Shown piece by piece: positions 24,795 to 34,373 of a stretch of DNA of 64,000 nucleotides. Source of the stretch: Acerihabitans sp047324305 (lineage in GTDB: Bacteria > Pseudomonadota > Gammaproteobacteria > Enterobacterales > Enterobacteriaceae); NCBI RefSeq assembly GCF_047324305.1, contig NZ_CP178740.1, forward strand, positions 5,642,001 through 5,706,000, given 5' to 3'. The translations under genes and the position numbers were made by a program. Position 1 is the first letter of the stretch; each line of letters starts with the position of its first letter. The notes below the pieces were generated by a model, which saw nothing but the letters and a program-made list of their open reading frames with translations, was not told where the DNA came from and did no database searches.

Positions 24795-24798
24795 CCGT

Positions 24799-25833
24799 TC
24801 AGGAGGCGATGCCCAGGCCGACGATATTGGCCGCCAGGATAATCACCATCGCGCCAAGGCTCAGCACCCGCACCGGTTTTTTGCCCACGGCCAGCCACTC
24901 TTTGAGCAGCAGGCCGACGATGCCGCCGCACAGCACATAAAAGCTCATATGCAGCATCCAGCTGACATAACGGTATTGTTCCGGAATATTGGCGTGTCCC
25001 CAGGCATAGAAGAAAAATTGCAGATACCACATGACGCCACCGAGGATGGCGAACAGCGCATTGGCTATCAGCAGGGATTTCCCCACGGATAAATCCGCTT
25101 TTATCGACAGTTCGGGCCTGGTGGCCAGCCGGAAAAAACAGTAGGCCAGATTGACGATAGCTCCGCCGCCCATGATGATCACATAGCTGGGCAGCGCCAC
25201 GTACAGCGGGCTGATGCCGATATTTTTGGCGGCGATATGCATCGGCACCGCGGCATCCATGGCAAAGGACATGCCGGCGGAGAAGATCCCGCACAGCACG
25301 GCCAGGATCAGGCCCTTCTTAAGACTGAACTCCTGGGCGCTGACGCCGAGCGCTTTTTCCTTCATTACCCCGGCATAGCTGACGATGCCGACGCCTATCA
25401 GAGCGACGAACACGCCCAGCAAGGTGATCTGGCCGCCGGTCGAGCTGGCCATGGCGCCGAACTTCCCTTGCAGGATAGGGGTCATCAGCGTACCGACAAT
25501 CAGGGTGATACCGATGGCAATGCCGATCCCCATGGACATGCCGAGATAACGCATCGTCAGGCCGTAATTAACATTTCCCACGCCCCACATGGCGCCAAAC
25601 AGAAATACCGGCAGCAATGTCGACCAGGAAAACGCGCCGAAATAGCCCCAGAAATCGGGGAGCAGGATGGCGCTGACGGTCCAGGGCAACACCACCCAGG
25701 AAAAGAACCCGCCCAGCGACCACATGGTCTCCCAGCTCCAGCGCCGGACCTGCTTGAACGGCGCGTAAAAACAGGCGGCGGAAGCGGCGCCGACGAAATG
25801 CCATAATATACCGAGGAAAATTGAGCTGCCCAT
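24799..25833 (-). CDS. rhaT: L-rhamnose/proton symporter
   Basis: Takes up L-rhamnose with a proton across the inner membrane. Length 344 aa and sequence match enterobacterial RhaT throughout by eye: GAASAACFYAPFKQVRRWSWETMWS at the N-terminus, LPVFLFGAMWGVGNVNYGLTMRYLGMSMG, and QFFFYAWGHANIPEQYRYVSWMLHMSFYVLCGG. About ten membrane segments. AAGGA lies eight bases upstream of the ATG. No rhaB, rhaA, rhaD, rhaS or rhaR is in the window; the neighbour across the gap is fucO, whose product reduces the lactaldehyde made from rhamnose. Confidence 0.95.
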   Translation of the reverse strand: MGSSIFLGILWHFVGAASAACFYAPFKQVRRWSWETMWSLGGFFSWVVLPWTVSAILLPDFWGYFGAFSWSTLLPVFLFGAMWGVGNVNYGLTMRYLGMSMGIGIAIGITLIVGTLMTPILQGKFGAMASSTGGQITLLGVFVALIGVGIVSYAGVMKEKALGVSAQEFSLKKGLILAVLCGIFSAGMSFAMDAAVPMHIAAKNIGISPLYVALPSYVIIMGGGAIVNLAYCFFRLATRPELSIKADLSVGKSLLIANALFAILGGVMWYLQFFFYAWGHANIPEQYRYVSWMLHMSFYVLCGGIVGLLLKEWLAVGKKPVRVLSLGAMVIILAANIVGLGIAS

Positions 25834-25987
25834 TTACAATTCCTTAGAAAATAATTTGCATAAAGTGATAGGGACACATGCCGGAAAATGAATGCCAATG
25901 TAATTTTGTATTCTAAGCATCGGAATAAGCCTTACCTTCATATCTACGCCATTCAGATCGTTACCCTGGCACGCATATAAAGAGGGA

Positions 25988-26003
25988 TGTGATGAGTATC
26001 ACA
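25988..26003. promoter_or_regulatory. CRP-cAMP site between rhaT and fucO
   Basis: TGTGATGAGTATCACA matches the CRP core TGTGA-N6-TCACA perfectly. It is 155 bp upstream of rhaT and 469 bp upstream of fucO, so rhaT is the more likely target, though both could respond. The rest of this 638-bp AT-rich gap holds inverted repeats (ATTGCCA/TGGCAAT at 26295-26323 and a hairpin at 26378) but no gene. Confidence 0.75.
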
Positions 26004-26377
26004 AAAACATAATTGATTTATTTGCGGCAGGTTCTCATAAGCTTATTTTTTATCGCTCAAAAAACAATGTATTATTAATAAAAAAATCGGCACGACGTTT
26101 CATTTTTTTTATTATTCGCGCTCATTTATCGACAACAATCTTAATTATCGTAAAATAAAGTACATAATTTATGCCATGCTCATTTAAATTAATGTGTTGT
26201 TTTTAAATCTAAAAATAATAAAAGCGTTCTTTTTTAAGGCTAAATTTTTCACACCTATAACCGATTTTTACCACTCCCGCGGCATCTTTACATGATTGCC
26301 ATCTTTTGTCCGGTACTGGCAATGGGCGGAAGGTCCTGGGGCGGCGCTTGCGTTACGATACCGGCAAAGATCAATCC

Positions 26378-26397
26378 ACAGGCGATATTTCGCCTGT
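26378..26397 (+). other. Perfect hairpin in the fucO leader
   Basis: ACAGGCGA and TCGCCTGT form an 8-bp perfect stem around TATT, about 75 bp upstream of the fucO ATG. It could be an operator, an mRNA stabiliser or a weak terminator; no T-run follows. Confidence 0.4.
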
Positions 26398-26471
26398 TAT
26401 TACGCCATGCGCATAAAACAAGACGTGTTACTTCTTACTAACAATTCTGAAATCAACCGAAGGTTATCATT

Positions 26472-27623
26472 ATGACTAATCGTATGATCTTAAATCAAAC
26501 CGCCTATTTTGGCCGGGGCGCTATTTCGCATATTATCGATGAAGCAAAGGCCCACGGTTATAAAAAGGCGCTGATTGTTACCGACCAGGAGTTAATCCGC
26601 GTTAAGGTGGCCACCCGGGTATTCGCGTTACTTGATCAGGCGGGTTTTGCCTTCGACGTTTTTGATGAAGTGATGCCAAACCCCACGGTCTCCGTCGTCA
26701 AACGCGGCGTAAGCGCCTTTAAAGAGGCCCAGGCGGATTTTCTTATCGCCATCGGCGGCGGTTCGCCGCAGGATACCAGCAAGGCCATCGGCATTATCAT
26801 CACTAATCCCGGCTTCGCCGATGTGCTTAGCCTGGAAGGCGTGGCCGCCACCACCGCGGCCAGCGTACCGGTGATCGCCATACCCACCACGGCCGGCACC
26901 GCGGCCGAAGTGACGATTAACTACGTGATTACCGATGAGGACAAACGGCGTAAATTCGTCTGTGTCGATCCCCACGATATTCCGCTGGTGGCGATTATCG
27001 ACCCGGACATGATGTCCAGCATGCCCGCGTCCCTGAAAGCCGCCACGGGCGTAGACGCCTTGACGCACGCCATTGAGGGCTACACCACCCGGGCGGCCTG
27101 GGAACTCACCGATATGTTTCACCTGAAGGCCATTGAAATCATCGCCCGCTCGCTGCGCGCGTCGGTTCAGGGCGATGCCAGGGGCGTGGACGACATGGCG
27201 TTGGGGCAATATATCGCCGGCATGGGATTTTCCAACGTCGGCCTGGGGCTGGTGCACGGCATGGCGCATCCGCTGGGGGCGTATTACAACACTCCGCACG
27301 GCGTCGCCAATGCCATTCTTCTGCCGCATATTATGGTATACAACGCGGCGCAAACCGGTGAAAAATTCCGGGCGATCGCCGTGGCGATGGGCGTTGAAAA
27401 CGCGGCCGCCATGCCGCTTGAGCAGGCGAGGACGGCGGCCATCGACGCGGTGAAGGCGCTTTGCCGCGAGGTGGGCATTCCCGCGCGGCTGCGCGAAGTC
27501 GGCCTGAGGGAACAGGACATCCCGGCGCTGGCGCAGGCGGCGCTTGACGACGTCTGTACCGGCGGCAACCCCCGGCAAACCAGCCTGGAGGATATCAAGG
27601 CGTTATATCAGGCCATCTTCTAA
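26472..27623 (+). CDS. fucO: Lactaldehyde reductase / L-1,2-propanediol oxidoreductase
   Basis: Fe-dependent alcohol dehydrogenase that reduces L-lactaldehyde to L-1,2-propanediol with NADH during rhamnose or fucose breakdown without oxygen. Length 383 aa, FucO size. Seen: IGGGSPQDTSKAIG and IPTTAGTAAEVT for NAD binding, and metal ligands D195, H199, H262 and H276, each one position from the ligands of E. coli FucO. AAGG lies upstream of the ATG. The C-terminus ALDDVCTGGNPRQTSLEDI is strongly FucO-like. Pairing with rhaT points to rhamnose use, with the other genes elsewhere. Confidence 0.93.
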   Translation: MTNRMILNQTAYFGRGAISHIIDEAKAHGYKKALIVTDQELIRVKVATRVFALLDQAGFAFDVFDEVMPNPTVSVVKRGVSAFKEAQADFLIAIGGGSPQDTSKAIGIIITNPGFADVLSLEGVAATTAASVPVIAIPTTAGTAAEVTINYVITDEDKRRKFVCVDPHDIPLVAIIDPDMMSSMPASLKAATGVDALTHAIEGYTTRAAWELTDMFHLKAIEIIARSLRASVQGDARGVDDMALGQYIAGMGFSNVGLGLVHGMAHPLGAYYNTPHGVANAILLPHIMVYNAAQTGEKFRAIAVAMGVENAAAMPLEQARTAAIDAVKALCREVGIPARLREVGLREQDIPALAQAALDDVCTGGNPRQTSLEDIKALYQAIF

Positions 27624-27820
27624 TCCCTCCCCGCCGTCCCGGTAAAGACCTTGCCGGCGCGGCGGGAAGACATCCCCGCCGCCCGGTTTAATGGCAAGCC
27701 GAACCCACGATCCCCCCTATGGCCGCCTCACGGTTGCGCCGGTTGATTTTGTGAATTACCTCTGATTTGTGAACAATTCCCTTCCATACCCTTGCCGGGT
27801 GATAATTCCGATGTTAGCTT

Positions 27821-27858
27821 ACTTATCAACTTCACTAATTATTGTGAAATAGATAAGT
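27821..27858. promoter_or_regulatory. Interrupted 38-bp palindrome before the sugar operon
   Basis: ACTTATC (27821-27827) pairs with GATAAGT (27852-27858) and TTCAC (27831-27835) with GTGAA (27844-27848), 33 bp before the first gene. The upstream part of the 267-bp gap also has two direct TTTGTGAA words (about 27748 and 27766). A likely operator for the RpiR regulator encoded in the operon; unproven. Confidence 0.55.
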
Positions 27859-27890
27859 ACAACACGAATTATAATTGATGAGGGTTCACC

Positions 27891-28871
27891 ATGACGGGAC
27901 TGAAGTTTGCGACACGATTAAACTCCTTCGCTTCGGGGGCGCACGCGTACTGGCCGGACTTGCAGGGTAAGCCATCCGTAATGCAAATGATCGAAAGAGC
28001 ATCTAGAGTCAAGGGATTGACGCATCTGGATTTAAATTATCCACAGCATGTCGGCGCTGATCTGAAAACGCTTGGACAGCATATTGCGGATCACGGATTA
28101 ACCGTCAACGGCATGGCCATGCGGTATGACAAACCCGCGTTTAGGATTGGCGCCTTCACGAATCCTGACGCGCAAGTGAGGCGCGATGCCATCGAACTCA
28201 CCAAACGCGGCATTGATGCCGGCCGTGAATTAGGCACGAAATTAATGACCATCTGGCTGGGACAGGACGGTTTTGATTACAGCTTCCAGGCTGACTATAA
28301 AAAAATGTGGAGCGATGCGGTAAAGGCGGTGCAGGAAGTTGCCGAATATGCTCCCGATTGCGATATCAGCATTGAATATAAACCCAATGAACCCCGTTCA
28401 TTCAGCATCTTTCCCAACGTCGCCACCTGCTTGCTGGCGGTAGAAGAGGCCGGCAACAGTAATCTGGGCATTACCCTAGACTTCGCGCATGTGCTGTATG
28501 CCGATGAAATACCGGCCTTTGCCGCCAGTATGGTGACGCGTCGTTCCCGCATTCTGGGCCTGCATCTGAATGACGGTTATGGCAAACGCGACGACGGGCT
28601 GATGGTGGCCTCGGTGAATCCACGCGCCACGCTGGAATTATTATGGCAGTTGCAACGAGACGGTTTTAGCGGGGCGTATTATTTCGATACTTTTCCGGAT
28701 GCCAGCGGTCTCGATCCGGTGCGTGAATGCGAAGTCAATATTTCGACGGTACAACGGCTGTTGGCAATGTCAGGCAAGCTGCTCGGACACCCGGGTTTGC
28801 AGACCGGCATCGACAGTCAAGATGCAGTGTCAACACAGCAAATCGTGAATGATATCCTGCTTGCAAAATAA
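27891..28871 (+). CDS. Sugar (phosphate) isomerase/epimerase, TIM-barrel family
   Basis: Xylose-isomerase-like/AP-endonuclease-2-type TIM barrel, 326 aa, cytoplasmic. Seen: alternating strand-helix layout with acidic metal ligands likely in ISIEYKPNEP, GITLDFAHVL, LGLHLNDGYG and YYFDTFPDASG. The family includes keto-sugar 3-epimerases and inositol-pathway isomerases; exact substrate not readable. First gene of an operon with an RbsBAC-type transporter, RpiR regulator and PfkB kinase, so it probably converts an imported sugar into the kinase substrate. Confidence 0.8.
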   Translation: MTGLKFATRLNSFASGAHAYWPDLQGKPSVMQMIERASRVKGLTHLDLNYPQHVGADLKTLGQHIADHGLTVNGMAMRYDKPAFRIGAFTNPDAQVRRDAIELTKRGIDAGRELGTKLMTIWLGQDGFDYSFQADYKKMWSDAVKAVQEVAEYAPDCDISIEYKPNEPRSFSIFPNVATCLLAVEEAGNSNLGITLDFAHVLYADEIPAFAASMVTRRSRILGLHLNDGYGKRDDGLMVASVNPRATLELLWQLQRDGFSGAYYFDTFPDASGLDPVRECEVNISTVQRLLAMSGKLLGHPGLQTGIDSQDAVSTQQIVNDILLAK

Positions 28872-28894
28872 TTAAATAAAGAAGGAATCAGATT

Positions 28895-29938
28895 ATGAAT
28901 AAACTCCTCTCTACCCTTATTGCCGCATCCGTATTCGGTTCCGCGGTGCTTCACGCGGCCGATTTACCGCCGCTGCAATCCGACACCGAGCCCGATCGCA
29001 TAAACTGGACCCAGCTGGAACAAAAATTTGGCCCGCTGCCGGCGGTAAAACCCGGATTGAAAATCGGCGGCGTATCCAAAACCTTAACCAACGAGTACTG
29101 GCGAACCCTGGGAAAGGGGTATGAAAATTTCGCCAAACAGCATGGCATTACCTTTGTTTACCAAGCCGCGGCCAACGAGGACGATCAGATGGGGCAGTTA
29201 TCCATCGCTGAGACGCTGATAGCCCAGGGTTTTAACGGTCTGCTGGTTTCGCCGCAGACCGACGCTAATCTTGAGCCCGCGGTGGAAACCGCCAAGACGC
29301 GCGGCGTCGCGGTGATAAACGTTAACGACGCGGTTATGCCCGGCGCCGCCCACTATGTCGGCAATGTGCAAAAGGACAATGGCGTACGTGTTGCCGAATG
29401 GTTCATCAAACATCATCCGCAGGGTGGGAAAGTGGCGATAATTGAAGGGCAGCCGGGCGTTTACGCGGCACGCCAGCGCACCCAGGGTTTGCGTGAAACA
29501 CTCACCGCCAACGGTAAATTCCAGGTGGTCGCCAGCGTCCCGGCAAACTGGAGCCGTGAAACCGCCTACAACGCCTCCGCCACTATTTTACAGCAGCATC
29601 CCGACCTGATCGGCTTCTATGCCAACAATGACGGCATGGCGCTGGGCGTGGTGGAGGCGGTTCATGCCGCGGGCATGTCTAAACAGGTAGCGGTATTCGG
29701 CACCGACGGCATCTCGGATGCATACAATTCCATTATGCGTGGCGAATTGACCGGCACGGTGGACAGTTTTCCTGAACTCACAGGTGAGGTGGGGATGGAA
29801 GTGGCTGTTCGATTGATTGCGGGCCAGCCCCTGCCGCGTGTGGTGTCAACACCCCAGGCGCTGATTACCAAAGACAACGCCAATCAATTCCGCACCGCCA
29901 CCAAAGAGCAACTCAAAACCCTACTGCAGCAACAATAA
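28895..29938 (+). CDS. Sugar ABC transporter periplasmic binding protein (RbsB type)
   Basis: Pentose/hexose receptor of the LacI-like periplasmic family, 347 aa. Seen: signal peptide cleaved near VLHA-ADLP (about residue 21), IGGVSKTLTNEYWRTLGKGYENFAKQHG, FNGLLVSPQTDANLEPAVETAKTRGVAVINVNDAV, and GFYANNDGMALGVVEA. About 30 residues longer than RbsB because of an N-terminal linker after the signal. AGGAA precedes the ATG. Ligand unknown. Confidence 0.9.
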   Translation: MNKLLSTLIAASVFGSAVLHAADLPPLQSDTEPDRINWTQLEQKFGPLPAVKPGLKIGGVSKTLTNEYWRTLGKGYENFAKQHGITFVYQAAANEDDQMGQLSIAETLIAQGFNGLLVSPQTDANLEPAVETAKTRGVAVINVNDAVMPGAAHYVGNVQKDNGVRVAEWFIKHHPQGGKVAIIEGQPGVYAARQRTQGLRETLTANGKFQVVASVPANWSRETAYNASATILQQHPDLIGFYANNDGMALGVVEAVHAAGMSKQVAVFGTDGISDAYNSIMRGELTGTVDSFPELTGEVGMEVAVRLIAGQPLPRVVSTPQALITKDNANQFRTATKEQLKTLLQQQ

Positions 29939-29968
29939 GCGCTTAAGCCATGCGCGCATGGAGAGGTT

Positions 29969-31465
29969 ATGGACAATTATCGTTTGGAAATGCGTAACAT
30001 GACCAAGATATATGGCGCCGTTACGGTACTTGATGAGGTGAATTTCGCCGTAAAAGCCGGCGAGGTTCATGCCCTGATCGGTGAGAACGGCGCGGGTAAA
30101 TCCACGCTGCTGAATCTATTGTCCGGAGTAAAAGAAGCCAATTCCGGCGATATTATGCTTGAAGGCGCTGCGGTCAAGATTAAAAACCCCCTCGCCGCCC
30201 GCAACGCGGGGATCGCCATGATTCATCAGGAATTACAGCATGTTCCCGAACTCTCCGTCGCGCAAAATATGTTTCTCGGACGCCCGCTAACGAAGCACAA
30301 CGGCCTGTTCGTGGATAAAAAAGCCCAGTATGCCAAAGCCAAGCTTATCCTCCGGCAACTGGATCCCGCCATCGACCCCGATGCGCAGATCAAGACGCTG
30401 AAAGTGGCGCAACAGCAAATTGTCGAAATTGGCCGGGCCTTGCTAGAGGAGGCCAGGATCATCGCCATGGACGAACCGACGTCCAGCCTGACGCCGACGG
30501 AGTTCGAGCGGCTGGCGCAATTGATCCATGACCTGAAAATGATGGGCGTGTCCATTATCTATGTATCACACAAAATGGATGAAATTTTCAAGGTCTGCGA
30601 TCGGGCCACTATTTTGCGCGACGGCAAACAGGTCGGCGTGGTTAATCTTGCTGAGGAAACCGAAGAGACCCTGGTCACCCGCATGGTCGGCCGTAAGATT
30701 GATAAGATAAAACACAATACCTTCGCCACCGATCGGGAAATATTAAAGGTGGAAAACCTGGGCCGGAACAATGCCGTCAAGCCCGCCAGTTTTTCGGTAT
30801 ATGCGGGCGAGGTGCTGGGCATTGCCGGTCTGGTCGGCTCAGGACGCACGGAACTGCTGCGCCTTATCGCCGGCCTGGACAAAAAAACCAGCGGCCGGAT
30901 TTTTATCAATGGCCGGGAAATCACATCCCACAACGTCAGGTCTGCTATCCAGGCCGGCATCGGACTGGTGCCGGAAGACCGGAAAAAAGAGGGAATAATC
31001 AAGGAAAGGTCCGTAGCGGTCAATATGGCGCTGCCTTCCATGAAGCAGTTTACCCGCCAGGGGCTGGTTAACAGTAAAAAACTTAAAAGCGTGGCCGTTG
31101 AGGTGATGTCCAGTTTAAGGCTCAGACCCTTGGATATTCAGCGACACATCGGCACATTAAGCGGCGGCAACCAGCAGAAAGTCATTATCGGCAGATGGGT
31201 CGCAGCCAAAAATGAAGTCTTTTTATTCGATGAGCCGACCCGGGGTATTGACGTCGGCGCCAAATCAGAAATCTATAACCTTATTGAAAAACTGGCGCAT
31301 GACGGTAAAGCCATAATTGTGGTGTCATCGGAAATGCCGGAAATAATGCGAATTTCAGATCGCGTGCTGGTGATAAAGGACGGCAAAGTTGCCGCCCAAT
31401 TGACCGGCGGCGATATCAGCGAAGAAAAAATTGCTCAATACGCTCTCAGCAGCACTGTAAATTGA
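29969..31465 (+). CDS. Sugar ABC transporter ATPase with two nucleotide-binding domains (RbsA/XylG type)
   Basis: Energises the sugar transporter, 498 aa. Seen: first domain with Walker A GENGAGKS at 38-45, second domain starting about 255 with the family's altered loop GLVGSGRTE, then LSGGNQQKVIIGRW and FDEPTRGIDVGAKSEIY. Normal RbsA length and domain order. Lies 30 bp after the receptor gene. Confidence 0.93.
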   Translation: MDNYRLEMRNMTKIYGAVTVLDEVNFAVKAGEVHALIGENGAGKSTLLNLLSGVKEANSGDIMLEGAAVKIKNPLAARNAGIAMIHQELQHVPELSVAQNMFLGRPLTKHNGLFVDKKAQYAKAKLILRQLDPAIDPDAQIKTLKVAQQQIVEIGRALLEEARIIAMDEPTSSLTPTEFERLAQLIHDLKMMGVSIIYVSHKMDEIFKVCDRATILRDGKQVGVVNLAEETEETLVTRMVGRKIDKIKHNTFATDREILKVENLGRNNAVKPASFSVYAGEVLGIAGLVGSGRTELLRLIAGLDKKTSGRIFINGREITSHNVRSAIQAGIGLVPEDRKKEGIIKERSVAVNMALPSMKQFTRQGLVNSKKLKSVAVEVMSSLRLRPLDIQRHIGTLSGGNQQKVIIGRWVAAKNEVFLFDEPTRGIDVGAKSEIYNLIEKLAHDGKAIIVVSSEMPEIMRISDRVLVIKDGKVAAQLTGGDISEEKIAQYALSSTVN

Positions 31466-31509
31466 TTTTTATTCTACTTTTTCACAGATTAATATCATGA
31501 GGTTAAACC

Positions 31510-32481
31510 ATGAATGCCCAAGAGAGTACTTTGCGGAGTAAATACTACTCTTCCCTGCTTAAATTTAATTTGCGTGACGCGGGAACATTAATAGGCCTTA
31601 TCATCATCGTAGGCGTATTTTCGGTGTTGTCGCCCGTATTCCTTACCGTACCCAACCTGCTGAATATCCTCCAGCAGTCTTCCCTCAACGCCGCCATTGC
31701 CCTCGGCATGACGCTGGTCATAATCTCCGGCAGCATCGACCTGTCGGTCGGTCCCGTGGCCGCGCTTTCCGCCGTGGTCGCGGCGTCTCTGATGGTGGCC
31801 GGCGTGCCTATTTCACTCTCCATCATCGGCGCGCTGGCGGTCGGCGTGTTATGCGGCACCTTCAGCGGCGTGCTGGTGGCCTACGCCGGGCTGCAGCCGT
31901 TTATCGTCACGCTGGGCGGTCTGTCGCTGTTTCGCGCCGTGGCATTAATCTATACCGGCGGCAATCCCATCTTTGGTATTCCGCAAGAATTCAGGAGCTT
32001 TATCAACGGCTATTTCTTCGGCATCCCCTGCCCGATAGTGATCGTAGCAATTATAGCGATAATATTATGGGTTATTATGAACAAAACGCCGTTGGGCGAA
32101 TATATTCTCGCCGTGGGCGGCAACCAGGAAGCGGCCAGGGTAGCCGGGGTGCCGGTGGAAAAAACCAAAGTCATTGTCTTTATTATTTCCGGGCTGCTTG
32201 CTGCTATTTCTTCCCTGATTTTAATTGGCCGGCTGGGCGCGGCCGAACCCACCCTGGGCAACCTGTGGGAGCTGGATGCCATCGCCGCCGCGGCCATTGG
32301 CGGCGCCTCCCTGATGGGCGGCAAGGGCAGTATCATCGGCACCATTATCGGTACCATAATCCTTGGCGCCTTGCGAAATGGCCTGACGTTGATGAACATC
32401 CAGGCCTTCTATCAATTGCTTGCCACCGGCCTAATCATTATAATCGCCATGCTGATTGACAGGGCCACCAGAGGTAAGTAG
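31510..32481 (+). CDS. Sugar ABC transporter permease (RbsC type)
   Basis: Inner-membrane channel of the sugar transporter, 323 aa, eight to ten membrane segments. Seen: LNAAIALGMTLVIISGSIDLSVG, the family hallmark at about 60-82, and AVGGNQEAARVAGVPVEKTKVIVF, the loop that meets the ATPase. Two bases separate it from the RpiR gene, so the regulator is part of the operon. Confidence 0.93.
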   Translation: MNAQESTLRSKYYSSLLKFNLRDAGTLIGLIIIVGVFSVLSPVFLTVPNLLNILQQSSLNAAIALGMTLVIISGSIDLSVGPVAALSAVVAASLMVAGVPISLSIIGALAVGVLCGTFSGVLVAYAGLQPFIVTLGGLSLFRAVALIYTGGNPIFGIPQEFRSFINGYFFGIPCPIVIVAIIAIILWVIMNKTPLGEYILAVGGNQEAARVAGVPVEKTKVIVFIISGLLAAISSLILIGRLGAAEPTLGNLWELDAIAAAAIGGASLMGGKGSIIGTIIGTIILGALRNGLTLMNIQAFYQLLATGLIIIIAMLIDRATRGK

Positions 32482-32483
32482 CG

Positions 32484-33341
32484 ATGAAATATGATCCAAG
32501 AGCCATTGGCGCGCAAATTCGTATGCGATTACCACAATTAACGCCGCTGGAAATAAAGGTAGTGGAGTCAATTACCTCTAAAGAAAGCCTTTCTGAAAGC
32601 ACGTCACTCAAGGAAATTGCCACAGAAAATAGCGTTTCAGAAGCCATGATTGTTAAATTAGCCAAAAAACTGGATTTTACCGGTTTCCGGGATTTCAGGA
32701 CCAGTTTAATACATTATAATCATTCCGACGTGGCTAATCTTCATAAAGAAATATCGCCGGACGACTCATCCGCGCAATTATTGGAAAAGGTTTTCAAAAC
32801 CTCGATACAAGCGATTGAGGAAACCATGGCCATTATTGATATTGCAGCATTTGAGCGAGCAGCGGAAATAATATACCGCGCGAGAAATATTGATTTATAC
32901 GGCGTGGGGGGATCGGCGCAGGTAGCTCGGGATATGTCGCACAAACTGTTAAAAATCGGCATACGGGGCATGGTGCATGATGATTCCCACATGATGATGA
33001 TGTCGGCATCGGTATTGAATGATGATGATGCGGTGATCGCGATAAGCCACTCCGGCACCACCAAAGCGGTGATTGAACCCATAAAGCTCGCCGCTAAAAA
33101 TGGCGCGAAAGTTATCGCTATCTCAAACTATGTTAACTCGCCCATAGTGAAGTACGCCGATGTGGAACTGCATTCAACGTCGCAGGGCTCACCCTTGTTG
33201 GGTGAAAATGCGGCATCGCGAATAGCGCAGCTCAATATACTGGACGCGTTATTCGTCGCCATAGCGAAGAAAAATCTCAAGATTGCACAGGCTAATCTGA
33301 ATAAAACTCAAATGGCGGTGCGCAGCATGAGGGTAGATTGA
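32484..33341 (+). CDS. RpiR-family regulator (HTH plus SIS domain)
   Basis: Sugar-phosphate-responsive transcription factor, 285 aa. Seen: N-terminal helix-turn-helix at about 1-77 (TSLKEIATENSVSEAMIVKLAKKLDFTGFRDFR) and a SIS sugar-phosphate-binding domain at about 125-260 (IDLYGVGGSAQVARDM, DDAVIAISHSGTTKAVIEPIKLA). It sits inside the operon it probably controls, between permease and kinase genes, and shares one base with the kinase start. Confidence 0.9.
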   Translation: MKYDPRAIGAQIRMRLPQLTPLEIKVVESITSKESLSESTSLKEIATENSVSEAMIVKLAKKLDFTGFRDFRTSLIHYNHSDVANLHKEISPDDSSAQLLEKVFKTSIQAIEETMAIIDIAAFERAAEIIYRARNIDLYGVGGSAQVARDMSHKLLKIGIRGMVHDDSHMMMMSASVLNDDDAVIAISHSGTTKAVIEPIKLAAKNGAKVIAISNYVNSPIVKYADVELHSTSQGSPLLGENAASRIAQLNILDALFVAIAKKNLKIAQANLNKTQMAVRSMRVD

Positions 33342-34234
33342 TGCGTGTAAATAAAATTTTAGTGGTCGGCAGCCTGCATTACGACATGATGGTCGATGCC
33401 CCTCACCTTCCCGAAAAAGGCGAAACGGTGATCGGCGACTCCGCCTCATTTAAGTTCGGCGGCAAGGGAGGCAACCAGGCCGTAGCGGCGGCCAAAGCGG
33501 GGGCTAACGTTGTGTTCCTCGGTGCCGTGGGCGCGGACGATAAAGGCCGCTTTCTTCTCTCGACGCTGCAAGCGTACGGAATAGATACCACCCCGGTTGA
33601 AACCGTCGCCACGCTTGCCTCGGGAATGAGTTTGGCCATCACGGATGCCGACGGTGATTATGGGGCCATTGTGATATCCGGCGCTAATAATGCCATTGAT
33701 ATCGCCAGACTTAGCCATGATGATGTCTGGTCAGGCGTCGGCCTGCTGGTATTGCAAAATGAAGTGCCGGAAAGCGTGAATTTATCCGCCGCGCGGGAAG
33801 CCCGCAGGCGCAATATTACCGTCTGTTTAAATGCCGCGCCGGCAAAAACGTTGTCCGCCGATTTCCAGCGGTACATCGACATGTTGGTGGTCAATGCCAT
33901 CGAGGCGCGCGATATGTCGGGCGTGGCCGTAAACGATGCCGACTCCGCGGGCGCCGCGGTAGTAGCCTTAAAACAACGGTTTTCCGTGGTATTGGTCACC
34001 GCGGGTGAACATGGGGTAGCGTTTTCCGCCACCGATGATGCCTACGACTACCTGCCGGCGGAAAAAGTCACACTGGTGAGCACCCATGGCGCTGGCGACT
34101 GTTTTTTGGGCAACTTCTGTCATGCATTTAACCGCGGCGCGTCGCTAAGAGACGCTGTGGAGGCGGCAAACCATGCGGCGGCGCTACATGTTTCCCAACC
34201 GAAGACTTCCCAGCTGACTACCCTAATTTCTTAA
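33341..34234 (+). CDS. PfkB-family sugar kinase (ribokinase-like)
   Basis: Phosphorylates a sugar with ATP in the cytoplasm, 297 aa. Seen: FGGKGGNQAVAAAKAG, the first PfkB signature at about 40-55, and the anion-hole/catalytic motif STHGAGDCF near residue 250, with Asp as base. Start taken as ATG 33341, which shares its A with the upstream stop (TGATG); a TTG one codon earlier is less likely. Last gene of the operon. Ribokinase itself is possible, but the epimerase in the operon suggests a rarer sugar. Confidence 0.88.
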   Translation: MRVNKILVVGSLHYDMMVDAPHLPEKGETVIGDSASFKFGGKGGNQAVAAAKAGANVVFLGAVGADDKGRFLLSTLQAYGIDTTPVETVATLASGMSLAITDADGDYGAIVISGANNAIDIARLSHDDVWSGVGLLVLQNEVPESVNLSAAREARRRNITVCLNAAPAKTLSADFQRYIDMLVVNAIEARDMSGVAVNDADSAGAAVVALKQRFSVVLVTAGEHGVAFSATDDAYDYLPAEKVTLVSTHGAGDCFLGNFCHAFNRGASLRDAVEAANHAAALHVSQPKTSQLTTLIS

Positions 34235-34237
34235 CAC

Positions 34238-34251
34238 CGGCCTTCGGGCCG
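34238..34251 (+). terminator. UUCG-loop hairpin after the kinase gene
   Basis: CGGCC-TTCG-GGCCG begins three bases after the kinase stop. The UUCG tetraloop makes it unusually stable, and GTTCCC follows rather than a long T-run. A likely 3' end for the sugar operon. Confidence 0.5.
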
Positions 34252-34373
34252 TTCCCAGCCTCTTGCCGGGCGTAGCTGCCACGCCCGCCTCGCCGGTGCC
34301 TGCTCATTCCTTTCCCGACTGAAAATCATTTTTGCGCCTTGGATCACAGTATGGTTTCGCAGTGAGAATCTAA

